A program made the position numbers and the translations under genes. 64,000 nucleotides of DNA, taken from positions 124,001 to 188,000 of the forward strand of contig NZ_JARXXP010000004.1 in NCBI RefSeq assembly GCF_029893965.1, in the 5' to 3' direction. This document shows positions 9,170-18,514 of the stretch, one piece after another. The notes below the pieces were generated by a model that was not told where the DNA came from, did not search any database, and saw only the letters and a list, made by a program, of their open reading frames with translations. The stretch is from Paenibacillus sp. PastM-3. GTDB lineage: Bacteria > Bacillota > Bacilli > Paenibacillales > Paenibacillaceae. Positions within the stretch are counted from its first letter, which is position 1, and every line of letters starts with the position of its first letter.

Positions 9170-9361
9170 GTGTCTTTTGGCGGAGTAAGTCCTGTTTTAT
9201 CCGAATATATGACAGTGATTTAACGGATATTCCCTTATTTTCTATGAGTTGAAACATGAAATTACCCCAATTTACAGCAAAAATCCTACAGCTTATATTA
9301 AGTTAAAAAATTGGGTTAACATCATTTTTACATTTTTAAATATGAATTATGGAGGGTTTAA

Positions 9362-12300
9362 ATGAAGCGCAGAACAATGAACCGCTTGTTATCCGGTACA
9401 GTTGCAGGAGGACTTCTGATTTCCACTTTGCTGGCTCCTGCCGCTTTTGCGGCGCCGTCCGCCGGAGGAACTGTCACACCGGAACAGGCTGCAGCCATCC
9501 TTAAGGGTCTGACCCCGGCACAAAGACAGGCGCTGGAGCAGCTCAGTGTCAGTTCCGGACCGGTAATCTCGCCCGGAGTCAACACGGAGAGCACAGAGCT
9601 TGTTAACGTCATCGTCCAGTTTATCCCTGAACCGGCGGCAGTAGCCGGTCTGACAGGCTCTGGCAAGGCCAAAAAATTTGCATTGACCTCCGCAGAGGAC
9701 CTGGTTGAGCAGTCCCATAAGGATTTTAAGGCTTTTATCAATAAACTGCAGTCAGCCCGCAGCGGGACTTCCTACAAGTCGTCGGGGATTACGGTTTATC
9801 AGGAGTACCGTGAAGCCTTTAACGGTGTGGCGGTGACCCTGCCGGGGACGGCTGTACAGGATTTGGCGGGTTCCGGACTGGTTAAAAAAATCTGGAATGA
9901 TACAACAGTTCAATTGCCGGAAGATAAGGTTGTACCTACCGATCTTACAGGAGAGGACACCGCCGCTGATGAGACTGCGGGAGAAGAGACTGCCGCCAGC
10001 AAGCTGAAGATGGAAAGCTTTCCGGTTATCGGTGTGGACAGGCTGCATGACGAGAATATTACCGGTAAAGGCATTAAGGTAGGTGTTCTGGATACGGGAA
10101 TTGATTATAATCATCCCGATTTGACCACCGTCTACCAGGGATACCGTAAAACTGCAGGTGAAGATCCGGCAGCTGTTGATCCGGCTGCCGTCAAGGGCTG
10201 GGACTTTATCGATAATGATGCCGATCCGATGGAGACAACCTACAATGACTGGGTTGCAGCCGGTGAGCCGGAATCCGAGTCAGAATATTTCACTGCCCAC
10301 GGTACACATGTAGCCGGAACCATTGCCGGCCAGCAGGTCAATGCTGTCGATTATGCTGTCGAGGGCGTTGCACCGGATGTAGAGCTATATTCCTACCGTG
10401 TCCTTGGGCCGTATGGATCGGGTGCGAACAGCGGCATAATCGCCGCGATTGACAAGGCGGTACAGGATGGAATGGATGTCATCAACCTGTCTCTCGGCTC
10501 GAAATTTAACGATCCGCTTGACCCGGCTTCTATAGCTATCAACAATGCCATGTTTGCCGGTGTGGTCAGCGTGATCGCTGCCGGCAATGATGGTCCATCA
10601 GCCGGCACGCTTGGAACGCCGGGAGCCAGCGCCCTGGGAATTACCATTGGCGCCTCCAGTGTGCCGATCACGATTCCTTCCGTTACGGCTTCTGTATATG
10701 ATGCGGGATTGCCAGCAACCGTGGATGTTGATTCTGCTACGGTTACGGATACTGTCTATCAGCCGCTGACCATGAAGCTGTTCGGTGAAGAGTTCAACTA
10801 TGAACCTAGCAGCATCGTTGGTACAGAACTGGAAATCGTATATGCAGGTCTTGGTAAGGCTGCAGATTTCACCGGTCTTGATGTTGCAGGTAAGGTAGCC
10901 CTTATTGAACGCGGGGAGATCGGCCTGAATGTCAAAATCAAGAATGCTGCCAAAGCTGGTGCGGCAGCGGCTCTTATCTATAATAATACAACCGGATATA
11001 TCGATAATTATCTGGGTGAGGCAGCCGGGTTTATTCCGACCTTCCAAATTCTCAAGCCGGATGGCGAGAGCCTTAAGCAGATGGATAAGCCGTTTATCAG
11101 CTTTACGGCTGCAGAGGATGTATTGTCGCCGGGCGATACGCTGGCTGACTTCAGCTCGCGCGGACCTGTATCGGGGACCGACGATATTAAGCCTGACCTG
11201 GTGGCTCCGGGTGTAGCGGTATTCTCCACCTATCCGGTATATATGAATGATCCGGTCAACCAGAGCAATTATGATATCGCCTATACGCGGATGTCCGGAA
11301 CTTCCATGGCAACCCCGCATGTAGCCGGCATCGCCGCGCTTATCCTGCAGGCCAATCCGGAATATACGCCTTTTGATGTCAAGGCTGCCCTTATGAATAC
11401 CAGTGTTGACTTGAATACGGACTATTCGGTGTTTGAAGTCGGCGCAGGGCGTGTGGATGCTTACCGTGCAGTTCATGCGGATACCTCGGTTAAAGTGCTG
11501 GATACAACCACCAGCGTTTCCGCCGACAATGAGTATGTTGAGATTGCCGATATTACCGGTTCCCTGAACTATGGAAGTGTGTATACCGAGGAAGGGCGGG
11601 CCACCTCCGCTAGTAAGACACTGGAGCTGGACAACCGGGGCGAAACAGGAAAGACCTACCGCCTGGAGCTGGAGCTGCCTTCGAACGCTCCGATCACACT
11701 CGGCATCGATGAGATAACCGTTCCCGCACAATCCGCTGCAACGTTTAATGCCGAGCTGCTGGTAAATGATTCAGTGCCGAACGGAACCTATGAAGGATAC
11801 ATTCATGTAATCAATGAAGCAGATGCTGCGGACGTTTACCAGCTGCCGCTGCTCATCCGGGTATCGGACAAAGGACTCGCTTACCTGGAGATGGATCCGC
11901 CGGCAATCTCCAATAACTATGTGATGCATACCTATTCCAACCGGGTTACTACCGCATTCTTCTCACTGAAGAGCCCGATGGAGACACTGGATGTCTACCT
12001 CAAGGATTACAAGACTGGAGAGGCACTGGGATTCCTGGGCACTCTGGACACTAAAGGCATTGCTGTAGGCAAGGACATTATACTGTTCAATCTGTTCAAG
12101 GGTTATGTCTATCCGTTTATGGAAGACGGCGGCATCTCTAAAGTCTCCCGTTTTGTTCCGGAGGGTGAATACGCACTGGAGGCATTCTCTATAGATGCTG
12201 ACGGTGAAGCTTATCAGGTGGAATCCCCGATGACACTGGTAGATAATACATCACCGGAGCTTTCGCTAGAAACTACAAATGCTGCCGGAGATACGGCTTC

Positions 12301-14887
12301 ACTGACTCCGCAGATCATTGAAGTGGCCGATGATTCGCTGTTCACGACAGAAACCTTTGAGGGCAAAGATATTTCAGCCATTTGGGTACACGGGAACATT
12401 ACAGACGGCAGCATTAAGCAGCTGCAGGAGGCAGGCTATGCCTATGATCAAGGCGACAATACAGTAAGCTATTATGAATATGGAAGCCCGTTCATGTCCG
12501 GGTACTTTAAAGCTGATGAGAACGGGAATTTCCGTTACGGGATCACAAAGGAAGATTTTGCATCGGAGCCCTATGAGCTGCGGCTCTTTGGCTGGGACCC
12601 TGCAACGGTAGGGACAACCTGGCTGGGCAATAAATATGTCTATCTGACCCCGGAAACCACATATGCGCAAGCTGAGCTTAGCCGGGAATCGGTGCAGGCG
12701 GGCGATACCTTTACGGCAACGATTAATATGAACAATTTGAAGGCTTTTACCGGAGCCGAGTTCACCCTTGAAGATGTCACGGGGGTCTTCGAACTGGAGT
12801 CGATCGGGGCAACCAGCGAGCTTAAAGCGCTCGCGGCAAAGCAGGGAGCTACGGTAGAGGTTCAGCGGGATGCAATGAATGAATTCTACAGCACCGTAAA
12901 AGTAAATCTGCAAGGTGAGGGCCTTGCAGGGATCGACGGCGATGTGCCGCTGCTGACCCTTAAATACAAGGTAGCCGGAGATGCTTATTATAATAAGGTA
13001 GCCACCCTGCGGATGATTGACCTTTTCGTGACGGCAGCCGGAGCTGAGGAAGCTGTGTATACCCCGGCTTACACCATGAATTATATGGATTTCGTATCCC
13101 GCACCTCACGCCTTTATGGATACGTGGGTCCGGAAGCTTTTATGGTAAACGGCGAATTTCTGCAATTCGGCAAGGATTACAGCAAGATGAATTTTGAAGT
13201 GTATGCGGAAACGGAATCAGGTGAGAAATACACGGCAGTCATTGACAGGGATGCCCAGTATAACATTAAATCCATTCCTGTTACTGATGAGGTGATTAAG
13301 GTAACATTCAAAGCCCCAGGCCATACTTCCCTCAGCTATTCAACGGTCGATTACAAGATTGAGAATGGCAAGCTGATCGGTGCGCAGCAGCTGCTGTCTC
13401 TGAATGGTGCGTTGGCCGGGGATGTAAACGGCGATGAAGTCATCGACATTCTGGATTTGAAGCAGGCCGGATTGGCTTATAAGACCAGTGATTCCAAATC
13501 GGATATCAATCAGGACGGAATTGTTGATGATACAGATATCCAGTTCATTGTGAACAACTTCCTGAAGCTTGGCCAGAGTGCCCCAGTCGGAGCGGTTGCC
13601 AAGGACATCATCGGAGGCGTTGGCCTGGATGAGATGCTGGAACAGATCAAGAATGGCACGCTGACGGAAGGCGGAACTGACAACGGAGGCGGAACTGACA
13701 ACGGAGGTGGAACTGACAACGGAGGCGGAACTGACAACGGAAGCACCACAGGCAGTACCAATACAGGAAATGGTAATACTGCTGTGGTCACTGAGCAGAC
13801 TGTATCAGCCTCTGATCTGGCAGCTGCAGCTAATGGTGCAGCAACAATTGACGGTAAGGCGGGCGTTCCGGTGAAGCTGCCGGCCAATGCGGGTGAACTG
13901 CTCAAGGGCAGCAGCCTGGCGGTACGGACTGATGCCGGAACGGTAACGATTCCTGCTGAAGTGCTGTCGGCACTGTCGGCACAGGCGGATGACAATAACC
14001 AGGGGAATATCTATCTGAATATTGCAGTCAAGACGGTGACACCTGTATCCGCAGAAGCGGGTGTGACACTGATTTCAGGTGGAGCTTACGATTTCAATCT
14101 GTCCTATAAAAAAGCGGGCGGAGAAGAAATCCGGCTTACAGCCTTCCCTAAAGACGTGCAGCTGACGCTGACTTACAGCGGCAGTCTGAATGCAGAGCTG
14201 GCGGGCATCTACTATCTGAATGATAAGACCTCTGCTTGGGAATATACAGGCGGCAAGGTCAATGCAGCACAGCATACAATCACTACTAATGTAGGCCACT
14301 TCAGCACATACGGTGTACTGGCTTACGAGAAGAGCTTTACGGATCTTTCTGCTTCACACTGGGCTGCGGGAGCTATTAAGGCATTGTCCGCGAAGCATGT
14401 CGTTACCGGCCAGTCGGATACGCTGTTCGCTCCGGATACCAAAACGACACGTGCCGAATTCGTAGCGATGATCGTGCGGGCAGTGGGACTCAAGCTTGAG
14501 GCGTCTGCTGCAGGGCAATTCAGCGATGTTGCTGCTGATGCCTGGTACGCGGATGAGGTTGCTGCAGCACATGCAGCCGGACTGGTGAACGGACTTACGG
14601 AGACAACCTTTGCTCCGAACCGGAGCATTACCCGTGAAGAAATGGCTGTAATCGCTGTGAAGGCTTATGAATATGCGGCCGCCAAGCAGGCAGGTGTTCA
14701 GGCTGGCACTCCGTCCTATAAGGATCAATCGGCGATTTCCTCCTGGGCGGAAGAAGCAATCATCAAAGCGGCCAGCCTGGACATTATGTCCGGACATGCG
14801 AGCGGACTATTCGCTCCGAAAGCGGCAGCAAGCCGTGCAGAAACAGCGCAGACGATATATAACCTGTTGAATGCGGCAGAAAAATAA
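9362..14887 (+). CDS. S-layer-anchored subtilisin-like serine protease with cohesin-like and dockerin modules
   Basis: This 1841-residue secreted protein has a Sec signal (about 1-30) and an inhibitor-I9-like propeptide. The S8 catalytic domain has Asp244 (V-L-D-T-G-I-D), His313 (H-G-T-H-V-A-G), Asn409 (A-A-G-N-D) and Ser648 (G-T-S-M-A-T-P-H-V-A-G). A protease-associated insert lies at about 476-575. After the catalytic domain come Fn3-like beta modules, a cohesin-like stretch (about 1100-1233), a type I dockerin-like pair of Ca-binding loops (about 1353-1404, G-D-V-N-G-D and D-I-N-Q-D-G), a Gly-Thr-Asp-Asn linker (about 1437-1461) and three SLH domains (about 1658-1838) for anchoring to pyruvylated wall polymer. 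GGAGGG precedes the ATG. It resembles the large cell-wall proteases of Paenibacillus and probably degrades extracellular protein. Confidence 0.93.
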   Translation: MKRRTMNRLLSGTVAGGLLISTLLAPAAFAAPSAGGTVTPEQAAAILKGLTPAQRQALEQLSVSSGPVISPGVNTESTELVNVIVQFIPEPAAVAGLTGSGKAKKFALTSAEDLVEQSHKDFKAFINKLQSARSGTSYKSSGITVYQEYREAFNGVAVTLPGTAVQDLAGSGLVKKIWNDTTVQLPEDKVVPTDLTGEDTAADETAGEETAASKLKMESFPVIGVDRLHDENITGKGIKVGVLDTGIDYNHPDLTTVYQGYRKTAGEDPAAVDPAAVKGWDFIDNDADPMETTYNDWVAAGEPESESEYFTAHGTHVAGTIAGQQVNAVDYAVEGVAPDVELYSYRVLGPYGSGANSGIIAAIDKAVQDGMDVINLSLGSKFNDPLDPASIAINNAMFAGVVSVIAAGNDGPSAGTLGTPGASALGITIGASSVPITIPSVTASVYDAGLPATVDVDSATVTDTVYQPLTMKLFGEEFNYEPSSIVGTELEIVYAGLGKAADFTGLDVAGKVALIERGEIGLNVKIKNAAKAGAAAALIYNNTTGYIDNYLGEAAGFIPTFQILKPDGESLKQMDKPFISFTAAEDVLSPGDTLADFSSRGPVSGTDDIKPDLVAPGVAVFSTYPVYMNDPVNQSNYDIAYTRMSGTSMATPHVAGIAALILQANPEYTPFDVKAALMNTSVDLNTDYSVFEVGAGRVDAYRAVHADTSVKVLDTTTSVSADNEYVEIADITGSLNYGSVYTEEGRATSASKTLELDNRGETGKTYRLELELPSNAPITLGIDEITVPAQSAATFNAELLVNDSVPNGTYEGYIHVINEADAADVYQLPLLIRVSDKGLAYLEMDPPAISNNYVMHTYSNRVTTAFFSLKSPMETLDVYLKDYKTGEALGFLGTLDTKGIAVGKDIILFNLFKGYVYPFMEDGGISKVSRFVPEGEYALEAFSIDADGEAYQVESPMTLVDNTSPELSLETTNAAGDTASLTPQIIEVADDSLFTTETFEGKDISAIWVHGNITDGSIKQLQEAGYAYDQGDNTVSYYEYGSPFMSGYFKADENGNFRYGITKEDFASEPYELRLFGWDPATVGTTWLGNKYVYLTPETTYAQAELSRESVQAGDTFTATINMNNLKAFTGAEFTLEDVTGVFELESIGATSELKALAAKQGATVEVQRDAMNEFYSTVKVNLQGEGLAGIDGDVPLLTLKYKVAGDAYYNKVATLRMIDLFVTAAGAEEAVYTPAYTMNYMDFVSRTSRLYGYVGPEAFMVNGEFLQFGKDYSKMNFEVYAETESGEKYTAVIDRDAQYNIKSIPVTDEVIKVTFKAPGHTSLSYSTVDYKIENGKLIGAQQLLSLNGALAGDVNGDEVIDILDLKQAGLAYKTSDSKSDINQDGIVDDTDIQFIVNNFLKLGQSAPVGAVAKDIIGGVGLDEMLEQIKNGTLTEGGTDNGGGTDNGGGTDNGGGTDNGSTTGSTNTGNGNTAVVTEQTVSASDLAAAANGAATIDGKAGVPVKLPANAGELLKGSSLAVRTDAGTVTIPAEVLSALSAQADDNNQGNIYLNIAVKTVTPVSAEAGVTLISGGAYDFNLSYKKAGGEEIRLTAFPKDVQLTLTYSGSLNAELAGIYYLNDKTSAWEYTGGKVNAAQHTITTNVGHFSTYGVLAYEKSFTDLSASHWAAGAIKALSAKHVVTGQSDTLFAPDTKTTRAEFVAMIVRAVGLKLEASAAGQFSDVAADAWYADEVAAAHAAGLVNGLTETTFAPNRSITREEMAVIAVKAYEYAAAKQAGVQAGTPSYKDQSAISSWAEEAIIKAASLDIMSGHASGLFAPKAAASRAETAQTIYNLLNAAEK
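13670..13741 (+). repeat. Four tandem 18-bp units encoding the protease linker
   Basis: Four consecutive 18-bp units (13670, 13688, 13706, 13724) differ by a single base (T for C in the third) and encode G-G-T-D-N-G repeats between the dockerin-like and SLH parts. Near-identity at DNA level suggests recent slippage expansion, so unit number may vary between strains. Confidence 0.95.
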
Positions 14888-14922
14888 GGGTTAATATTCA
14901 AAAGTATTGATTTTATGCAAAA

Positions 14923-14967
14923 AGCCGGGAATTACCGCTGCAATGTGGTGACCTCCCGGCTATTTTT
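14923..14967 (+). terminator. Intrinsic terminator after the SLH protease
   Basis: AGCCGGGA (14923-14930) pairs with TCCCGGCT (14954-14961), with further weak pairing inside, and is followed by ATTTTT. Confidence 0.8.
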
Positions 14968-15051
14968 AATGCAAAGAATTCTCGGCCGGCCTTTTCCTTG
15001 TATAATAAAGAGAGCTTACTGCTGTACTTTAACGGAAAAGAGGACTTGGGA

Positions 15052-16299
15052 ATGACTGAGGGGAAAATTATCAAGCACTACCGGGAGAAGCAGCATTTAA
15101 CTCAAGGGGAGCTTGGCCAGGGCATTTGCTCAGTGACTCATTTAAGCAAAATCGAACGGGGGATCACCGAGTATTCCCCGGAAATTATTGATTTATTGTG
15201 CGACCGCCTGCAGATCGATATGGCTGCAGAGGTGGAACGCTTTGTTCAGACCCAGCGCAAATTAAACGACTGGCATAACGCCATGGTGATGCAGCGGACG
15301 CAGGAAGCGGAAGCCTTGAAAGCACAAATGGAGCGGGAGACGCTCAGGGATCTGCCTGATTATAAAATCCCCTACCCCCTGCTGTTAATACGTTACCATC
15401 TATACAATAATGATTTGAAGCCGGCCTTACAGCTGATCAGGGAGATTCAAAAGGCTGAACTTCCTTCCCCCTATGTGCGTAACTATTTTAGACATCTGCA
15501 GGGCATATATTATTTTTTGTCAGGACAATTTCTGGATTGTATCGGTGTTCTGACAGAGATCGACGAGTCGGAGTATACCGAGCAGGAGTATTATTATCAC
15601 CTCGCGCTCGCTTACCACTCTATTCACTCCAGTATTATTGCCTATTATTATGCAGAAAAAGCACTGCAATATTTCCGCAAGACGCTTAATCTGATCCGGA
15701 TCATTGATACGGAGACGCTTATGCTGATCCAGCTCAGTGTAAAAGAACCGCATTCCTTTGCAATAGCCAATCAGTCTTATGAGAATCTGATCAAAGCCTG
15801 TGAGCTGTGCGGCTCTGCCGACCGCAAGTACAAGCTGCTCCATAACCTAGCTTATGAGCATATGCGCCGGGGGTTATATGACGAAGCGGCAGAAGGGTTC
15901 TCGCAGGTGATGGAGCTGGTCGGCGGGCCGGAGCATCCGTTCTACCTGAGTGTACTCGACTGCTATATTACCTCCTGTGTGGGGGCAAAGCGCCTTCCGG
16001 TTTCCGGACTGCTGGCGTTAACCTATCAGGGTCTGACGCTGGCGCGGGAGCGCAAGGACAGCCGGGAGATTAACTTTAATCTGCTGATACTGTCACTGAA
16101 AGAGGACTGGCAGCCGTATTACCGTTATATAGAGGAGGAAGCCCTGCCGTATTTCCGCAGCAACGGAGACACCTACACCATTGAACGTTACGAGCGCAAG
16201 CTGCTGTCTTATTACCTCAAGAGCGGAGAGCGCGATAAGGCACTGGAGCTGTCGCTCTCAATGATCAGCGGGATGAGCAGCGGCCTGGAGGAATATTAA
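15052..16299 (+). CDS. XRE-family HTH regulator with TPR-like C-terminal domain
   Basis: The 415-residue protein has an N-terminal Xre helix-turn-helix (about 5-60: I-K-H-Y-R-E-K-Q-H-L-T-Q-G-E-L, S-V-T-H-L-S-K-I-E-R-G) and about 300 residues of helical TPR-like repeats. This is the layout of peptide-binding RNPP regulators such as NprR and PlcR. ATG 15052 is preferred: a TATAAT element at 15001-15006 lies inside the longer frame opening at 14998, which argues against that start. NprR-type regulators often neighbour secreted proteases, and this one follows the SLH protease, but no pheromone-precursor gene was found nearby, so the link is only suggestive. Confidence 0.82.
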   Translation: MTEGKIIKHYREKQHLTQGELGQGICSVTHLSKIERGITEYSPEIIDLLCDRLQIDMAAEVERFVQTQRKLNDWHNAMVMQRTQEAEALKAQMERETLRDLPDYKIPYPLLLIRYHLYNNDLKPALQLIREIQKAELPSPYVRNYFRHLQGIYYFLSGQFLDCIGVLTEIDESEYTEQEYYYHLALAYHSIHSSIIAYYYAEKALQYFRKTLNLIRIIDTETLMLIQLSVKEPHSFAIANQSYENLIKACELCGSADRKYKLLHNLAYEHMRRGLYDEAAEGFSQVMELVGGPEHPFYLSVLDCYITSCVGAKRLPVSGLLALTYQGLTLARERKDSREINFNLLILSLKEDWQPYYRYIEEEALPYFRSNGDTYTIERYERKLLSYYLKSGERDKALELSLSMISGMSSGLEEY

Positions 16300-16332
16300 T
16301 TCATCCGGTCGGCAAGGCGGCGCAGACAGCAA

Positions 16333-16370
16333 ATAAAAAAAACAGAGGCCATGATCGCTCACGGCCTCTG
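16333..16370 (-). terminator. Intrinsic terminator of udk
   Basis: CAGAGGCC (16343-16350) and GGCCTCTG (16363-16370) form the stem. On the minus strand it is followed by a run of eight or more T residues (16333-16342), just past the udk stop codon. Confidence 0.88.
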
Positions 16371-16382
16371 CCTTCTGCCTTA

Positions 16383-17024
16383 TTAACGTGCGCTTCCGTT
16401 CCACTGCTGATCACCTGACAGGTATTTGGCAGTCAGTACCGACAGCAGCTCGATACCGACTTCGTTCTGTCCGCCTTCAGGGATGATAATGTCGGCGTAT
16501 TTCTTGGACGGTTCGATGAACGCCTCATGCATCGGCTTCACGGTCGTCAAATACTGGGTATGGATCGAACGGATGGTCCGGCCGCGTTCTTCAATGTCAC
16601 GCAGTACCCGGCGCATAATCCGTACATCCGGGTCAGTATCAACAAATACTTTGATGTTCAGCTGCTCGCGCAGCTTCTCGTCGGACAGCACATGCAGCCC
16701 TTCAACAATAACGATGTTGTTCGGCATAAGCTCAACGGTCTTGTCCGTATAACGGGCATGAACCGTAAAGTCATACACCGGAGCATAAGCAATTTGTCCG
16801 GACTTCAGACAATGAAGATGCTCAATCAGCAGCTCCGTGTCAAAAGCCAGCGGATGATCATAATTAATCGCTCCGCGTTCCTCGAAGCTGAGAGAGGAAT
16901 GGTCTTTATAGTAGTTATCCTGGGATATGAACGTTACTTTGTCTGTTCCAAGACGGTCAATAACGGAGCGGGCTACCGTTGTTTTGCCAGAACCGGTCCC
17001 GCCGGCGATACCAATAATAAGCAT
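16383..17024 (-). CDS. udk: Uridine kinase
   Basis: A 213-residue NTP-dependent uridine/cytidine kinase of pyrimidine salvage. The P-loop G-G-T-G-S-G-K-T-T lies near the N-terminus, followed by S-Q-D-N-Y-Y-K-D, N-Y-D-H-P-L-A-F-D and Y-D-F-T-V-H-A-R, all standard for Udk. The frame runs 25 codons further upstream, but the ATG at 17024 gives the normal family length and begins directly with the first strand. Upstream GGGAGG is about 14 nt away, slightly far. It is divergent from the threonine aldolase gene and ends in its own terminator. Confidence 0.95.
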   Translation of the reverse strand: MLIIGIAGGTGSGKTTVARSVIDRLGTDKVTFISQDNYYKDHSSLSFEERGAINYDHPLAFDTELLIEHLHCLKSGQIAYAPVYDFTVHARYTDKTVELMPNNIVIVEGLHVLSDEKLREQLNIKVFVDTDPDVRIMRRVLRDIEERGRTIRSIHTQYLTTVKPMHEAFIEPSKKYADIIIPEGGQNEVGIELLSVLTAKYLSGDQQWNGSAR

Positions 17025-17217
17025 GGTGTTGTAATAAACCTCCCTAAGCAATTGCCTTTGCAATTCCAATATTGTAGCACAGCGTAGGACATATTTCATC
17101 TTGGAACCCGGGAATAAATCGTGAATTTTTGAAAAAAATCAGGTTTTCTGCTGGCAAATTCCATAATTTATGAACATTGCTTAGTGAGAGTATACACGAT
17201 AGGAGTGATAGCACTTT

Positions 17218-18309
17218 ATGTATGAACAGAAAACATTACTGGAGGCGTATAATGCTGCTTCCATCCAGCTGGCCGGACACGGGAAACGGGATGTGGAAGT
17301 GCTCAAACAGGCATTTGCCGGTATAGAGGGCAATATTGCCAGCGATATGTACGGCAGCGGAGCAGTCATTGAGGATTTTCAGGCGGAGATGGCAGGTGTA
17401 CTTGGAAAAGAAGCGGCGGTGTTTTTTCCAAGCGGAACGATGGCCCAGCAGATCGCCCTCCGGATCTGGTCTGACCGTAAAGGGCTAAAGACGGTAGCTT
17501 ATCACCCGCTGTGCCACCTGGAGATTCATGAGCAGGACGGGCTGAAGGAGCTGCATCACATTAAGCCGATTCTGCTGGCGGATAAGGACCGCCTGATTAC
17601 CCTGGACGATGTCCGCAATATCGGAGAGGATATAGCCTGTCTGCTCCTGGAGCTGCCGCAGCGGGAAATCGGCGGCCAACTGCCGGAGTATGCCGAGCTT
17701 GAAGCCATTTCCGCCTACTGCCGGGAGCAGGGAATTATCCTGCATCTGGACGGGGCACGGCTGTTTGAGGTGCTGCCTTACTACGGCAAGACGGCTGCAG
17801 AGGTGTGCGCGCTGTTCGACAGCGTATATATTTCCTTATATAAAGGCATCGGCGGGATCGCCGGGGCAATCCTCGCGGGCAGTGCAGAATTCACTGAGGA
17901 GTCAAAGGTCTGGAAGCGGCGGCACGGCGGTGATCTGATCAGCCTGTATCCGTATATCCTTCCGGCACAGGTTTATTTCCGGCAGCGTGCCGGCAAAATG
18001 GGGCAGTATTACGAAGAAGCCAAAGAGCTTGCAGCGTTGTTCAACGGTTGCGATAGAACTGCTACTCTGCCTGAAATTCCGGTCTCGAACATGTTTCATG
18101 TCCATTTTGCTTTATCCAAGGCACAGGTAGAGCCGGCCTTGATCCGGATAATTGAACAGACCGGTGTAGGCCTCGCCGCACGGCTGAAGGAGACCGGCCC
18201 GGACTCCTGCTACTACGAGCTGAGCATCGGGGACCTGTACAGCGGCATCCCCAAAGCCAAGCTGAAAGAGGCGTTTGGGCTGCTGGACCGGCTGCTGCAG
18301 GAAGTGTAG
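17218..18309 (+). CDS. Threonine aldolase family PLP enzyme
   Basis: A 363-residue fold-type I PLP enzyme similar to low-specificity L-threonine aldolases, which cleave threonine to glycine and acetaldehyde. Seen are F-F-P-S-G-T-M-A-Q (cofactor phosphate and ring contact), H-L-D-G-A-R-L-F-E and the Schiff-base Lys209 in S-L-Y-K-G-I-G-G. Related beta-eliminating lyases share the pattern, so the substrate is not certain. It stands alone, divergent from udk. Confidence 0.88.
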   Translation: MYEQKTLLEAYNAASIQLAGHGKRDVEVLKQAFAGIEGNIASDMYGSGAVIEDFQAEMAGVLGKEAAVFFPSGTMAQQIALRIWSDRKGLKTVAYHPLCHLEIHEQDGLKELHHIKPILLADKDRLITLDDVRNIGEDIACLLLELPQREIGGQLPEYAELEAISAYCREQGIILHLDGARLFEVLPYYGKTAAEVCALFDSVYISLYKGIGGIAGAILAGSAEFTEESKVWKRRHGGDLISLYPYILPAQVYFRQRAGKMGQYYEEAKELAALFNGCDRTATLPEIPVSNMFHVHFALSKAQVEPALIRIIEQTGVGLAARLKETGPDSCYYELSIGDLYSGIPKAKLKEAFGLLDRLLQEV

Positions 18310-18319
18310 AAAACGTAAG

Positions 18320-18355
18320 CGGCATCGTCCTGGAAGGGGGCGATGCCGTATTTAT
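18320..18355 (+). terminator. Probable terminator after threonine aldolase
   Basis: CGGCATCG (18320-18327) pairs with CGATGCCG (18341-18348). The tail TATTTATT is only moderately T-rich. Confidence 0.55.
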
Positions 18356-18414
18356 TATGAAGTACCGCTAACCAACCGGCAAGCAGCAGAAGTATAATGC
18401 TAGCAGCGCAGAAT

Positions 18415-18428
18415 TTAGAGCGCTTACA
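18415..18428 (+). promoter_or_regulatory. Possible CcpA cre site for the PTS operon
   Basis: TTAGAGCGCTTACA agrees with the cre consensus at 12 of 14 positions and has a perfect right half. It lies about 90 bp before the BglG-type regulator, next to the palindrome at 18432-18450. Catabolite control of a PTS operon is expected but untested here. Confidence 0.45.
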
Positions 18429-18431
18429 TTT

Positions 18432-18450
18432 TTGCAACTTCAAGTTGCAA
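18432..18450 (+). promoter_or_regulatory. Perfect palindrome, candidate operator of the PTS operon
   Basis: TTGCAACTT and AAGTTGCAA are exact inverted repeats around one central C. A TATAAT-like -10 lies downstream at 18484-18489. The site is suited to a dimeric repressor or activator; the HTH domains of the adjacent BglG-type regulator are the obvious candidate, by inference. Confidence 0.55.
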
Positions 18451-18514
18451 CAAGATGTACTAAACTTTCTTTATTTGGACATCTATAATCAGATTATGAA
18501 AGGAGCCAACCTTC

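Noticed and set aside
10598..11731. 377-codon minus-strand frame in the protease gene
   Set aside because: Antisense shadow with no ribosome site; the plus strand carries the catalytic triad.
13670..13741. Possible CRISPR-like repeat array
   Set aside because: Units are contiguous with no spacers and encode the protease linker in frame.
14998..15051. Longer TTG start for the XRE-type regulator
   Set aside because: The extra 18 codons contain a TATAAT promoter element; ATG 15052 matches the usual start of the HTH domain.
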